A stretch of DNA of 15,670 nucleotides, taken from Candidatus Aminicenantota bacterium (GTDB taxonomy: Bacteria > Acidobacteriota > Aminicenantia > UBA2199). A program made the position numbers and the translations under genes. How positions within the stretch are numbered: the stretch's first letter is position 1; each line of letters begins with the position of its first letter. A model generated the notes under the pieces. That model saw nothing but the letters and a program-made list of their open reading frames with translations, searched no databases and was not told where the DNA came from. This document shows, piece by piece, positions 15,141 to 15,670 of the stretch. The DNA lies in the NCBI GenBank assembly GCA_030620255.1, contig JAUXFB010000005.1:1-15670 (forward strand), given 5' to 3'.

Positions 15141-15670
15141 ATGAAAAGAAAAAAAATTACAATGATTTTATTAATTCCTATTATAATATTAGTTTTAGGG
15201 TACATAATCCTTAAACCTTTCTCACATAGAGAATCTAATTATGATATACTCTGTATAGGGGATAGCATTACAACAAGCTCCTATGGGGATTACACAAAAC
15301 ATCTCGCTGATTTTATTAATACAAAAAATATTAAACTAAAAGTGTGCTCAGGCGCAAGGCCCGGAAACACAACTGGAGAATATCTTAAATACTTGAAAAG
15401 ATCAAACTTGCTAAAAAAAACCAACCCCAATTATGTGATAGTAATGCTTGGTACAAATGATGTAAGAATAGATGGAGACAATACACCAGCCAACCAATTC
15501 TACAACAATATGAAAACAATCATCAAAATAATAAAAAATCATAAAAACCCAGATGGTTCAAAAATTATTATTTTCATAGCTACAATACCACCTATTTTTA
15601 ACATTGATTTAAATCCATTTAATGAAACATCAAAAACAAGAATTGATAAAGAAATTGTCCCTTTAATAAA
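15141..15670 (+). CDS. SGNH/GDSL-family esterase or hydrolase, membrane-anchored (partial)
   Basis: An open frame of 176 codons from ATG 15141 runs off the right edge without a stop. It begins KRKKITMILLIPIIILVLGY, a signal anchor or signal peptide. Then come CIGDSITTSS (38-47), the GDS block with catalytic Ser42; a glycine in SGARPGNTT (70-78) for block II; and VMLGTNDVR (101-109), the GxND block with Asn106. The fourth block with the catalytic Asp-x-x-His lies beyond the window. Such enzymes remove acyl groups from glycans or lipids outside the cytoplasm, and it sits beside an acyltransferase, so it may edit the same polymer. Only a weak AGGA lies ten bases before the ATG. A poor promoter (TTGCTT 15103-15108, TAGGAT 15126-15131) is possible in the 77-base gap. 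Confidence 0.8.
   Translation, partial: MKRKKITMILLIPIIILVLGYIILKPFSHRESNYDILCIGDSITTSSYGDYTKHLADFINTKNIKLKVCSGARPGNTTGEYLKYLKRSNLLKKTNPNYVIVMLGTNDVRIDGDNTPANQFYNNMKTIIKIIKNHKNPDGSKIIIFIATIPPIFNIDLNPFNETSKTRIDKEIVPLI

Noticed and set aside
1..15670. CRISPR array, tRNA, rRNA, insertion sequence or phage genes
   Set aside because: No spaced direct repeats, cloverleaf sequences, rRNA blocks, transposase, integrase or structural phage proteins were seen; long A and T runs are explained by AT-rich composition.

Overview
The window reads as chromosomal DNA of a diderm (Gram-negative type), AT-rich, probably anaerobic or fermentative bacterium. Evidence is a complete four-subunit pyruvate/2-oxoacid:ferredoxin oxidoreductase, an HflK/HflC pair and an outer-membrane beta-barrel protein. 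The barrel protein, the 'WLVLGP' opening of the left-edge protein and the acyltransferase type resemble what I recall from Candidatus Aminicenantes, but this assignment is from memory and weak. No tRNA, rRNA, CRISPR array, transposase or integrase was seen.

Left part (1-7014), all genes on the minus strand. In transcription order: a small outer-membrane barrel (7014-6466); hflK-hflC (6243-4265, ATGA overlap); then porG-porD-porA-porB (4098-1199), tightly packed behind a near-consensus promoter at 4131-4159. A partial, secreted, beta-propeller-like protein (1135-1) follows. The hfl, por and left-edge genes have strong Shine-Dalgarno sequences. Between hflK and the barrel gene, on the plus strand, lies a decayed C-terminal piece of an ABC-transporter ATPase.

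Right part (7157-15670) is a surface-glycan or cell-envelope tailoring region. Plus strand: an SDR sugar epimerase/dehydratase (7157-8134), then a PP-loop ATP pyrophosphatase (8235-9068) that overlaps by ATGA an 840-residue GT-C-like membrane protein (9065-11587). Minus strand: a membrane-anchored alkaline-phosphatase/sulfatase-superfamily protein with Thr at the nucleophile position (13411-11597). Plus strand again: a left-handed beta-helix acyltransferase (13497-14243), a SAM methyltransferase with a hydrophobic tail (14272-15063) and the start of an SGNH hydrolase (15141-end). Functions that make or modify sugars, transfer a glycan at the membrane, and add or remove acyl, methyl or phospho/sulfo groups fit one surface-polymer pathway; that link is inference.

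Composition differs across the window. One sampled 60-base line in porA (3001-3060) has 26 G+C, while one in the GT-C gene (9721-9780) has 9. Most genes of the right part lack a Shine-Dalgarno sequence, and the divergent pair at 13411/13497 has promoters placed so that transcription would begin at or next to the ATG (leaderless mRNAs). The most unusual items are the PP-loop/GT-C pair, the unknown C-terminal domain of the GT-C protein, the divergent leaderless promoters and the ABC ATPase relic.
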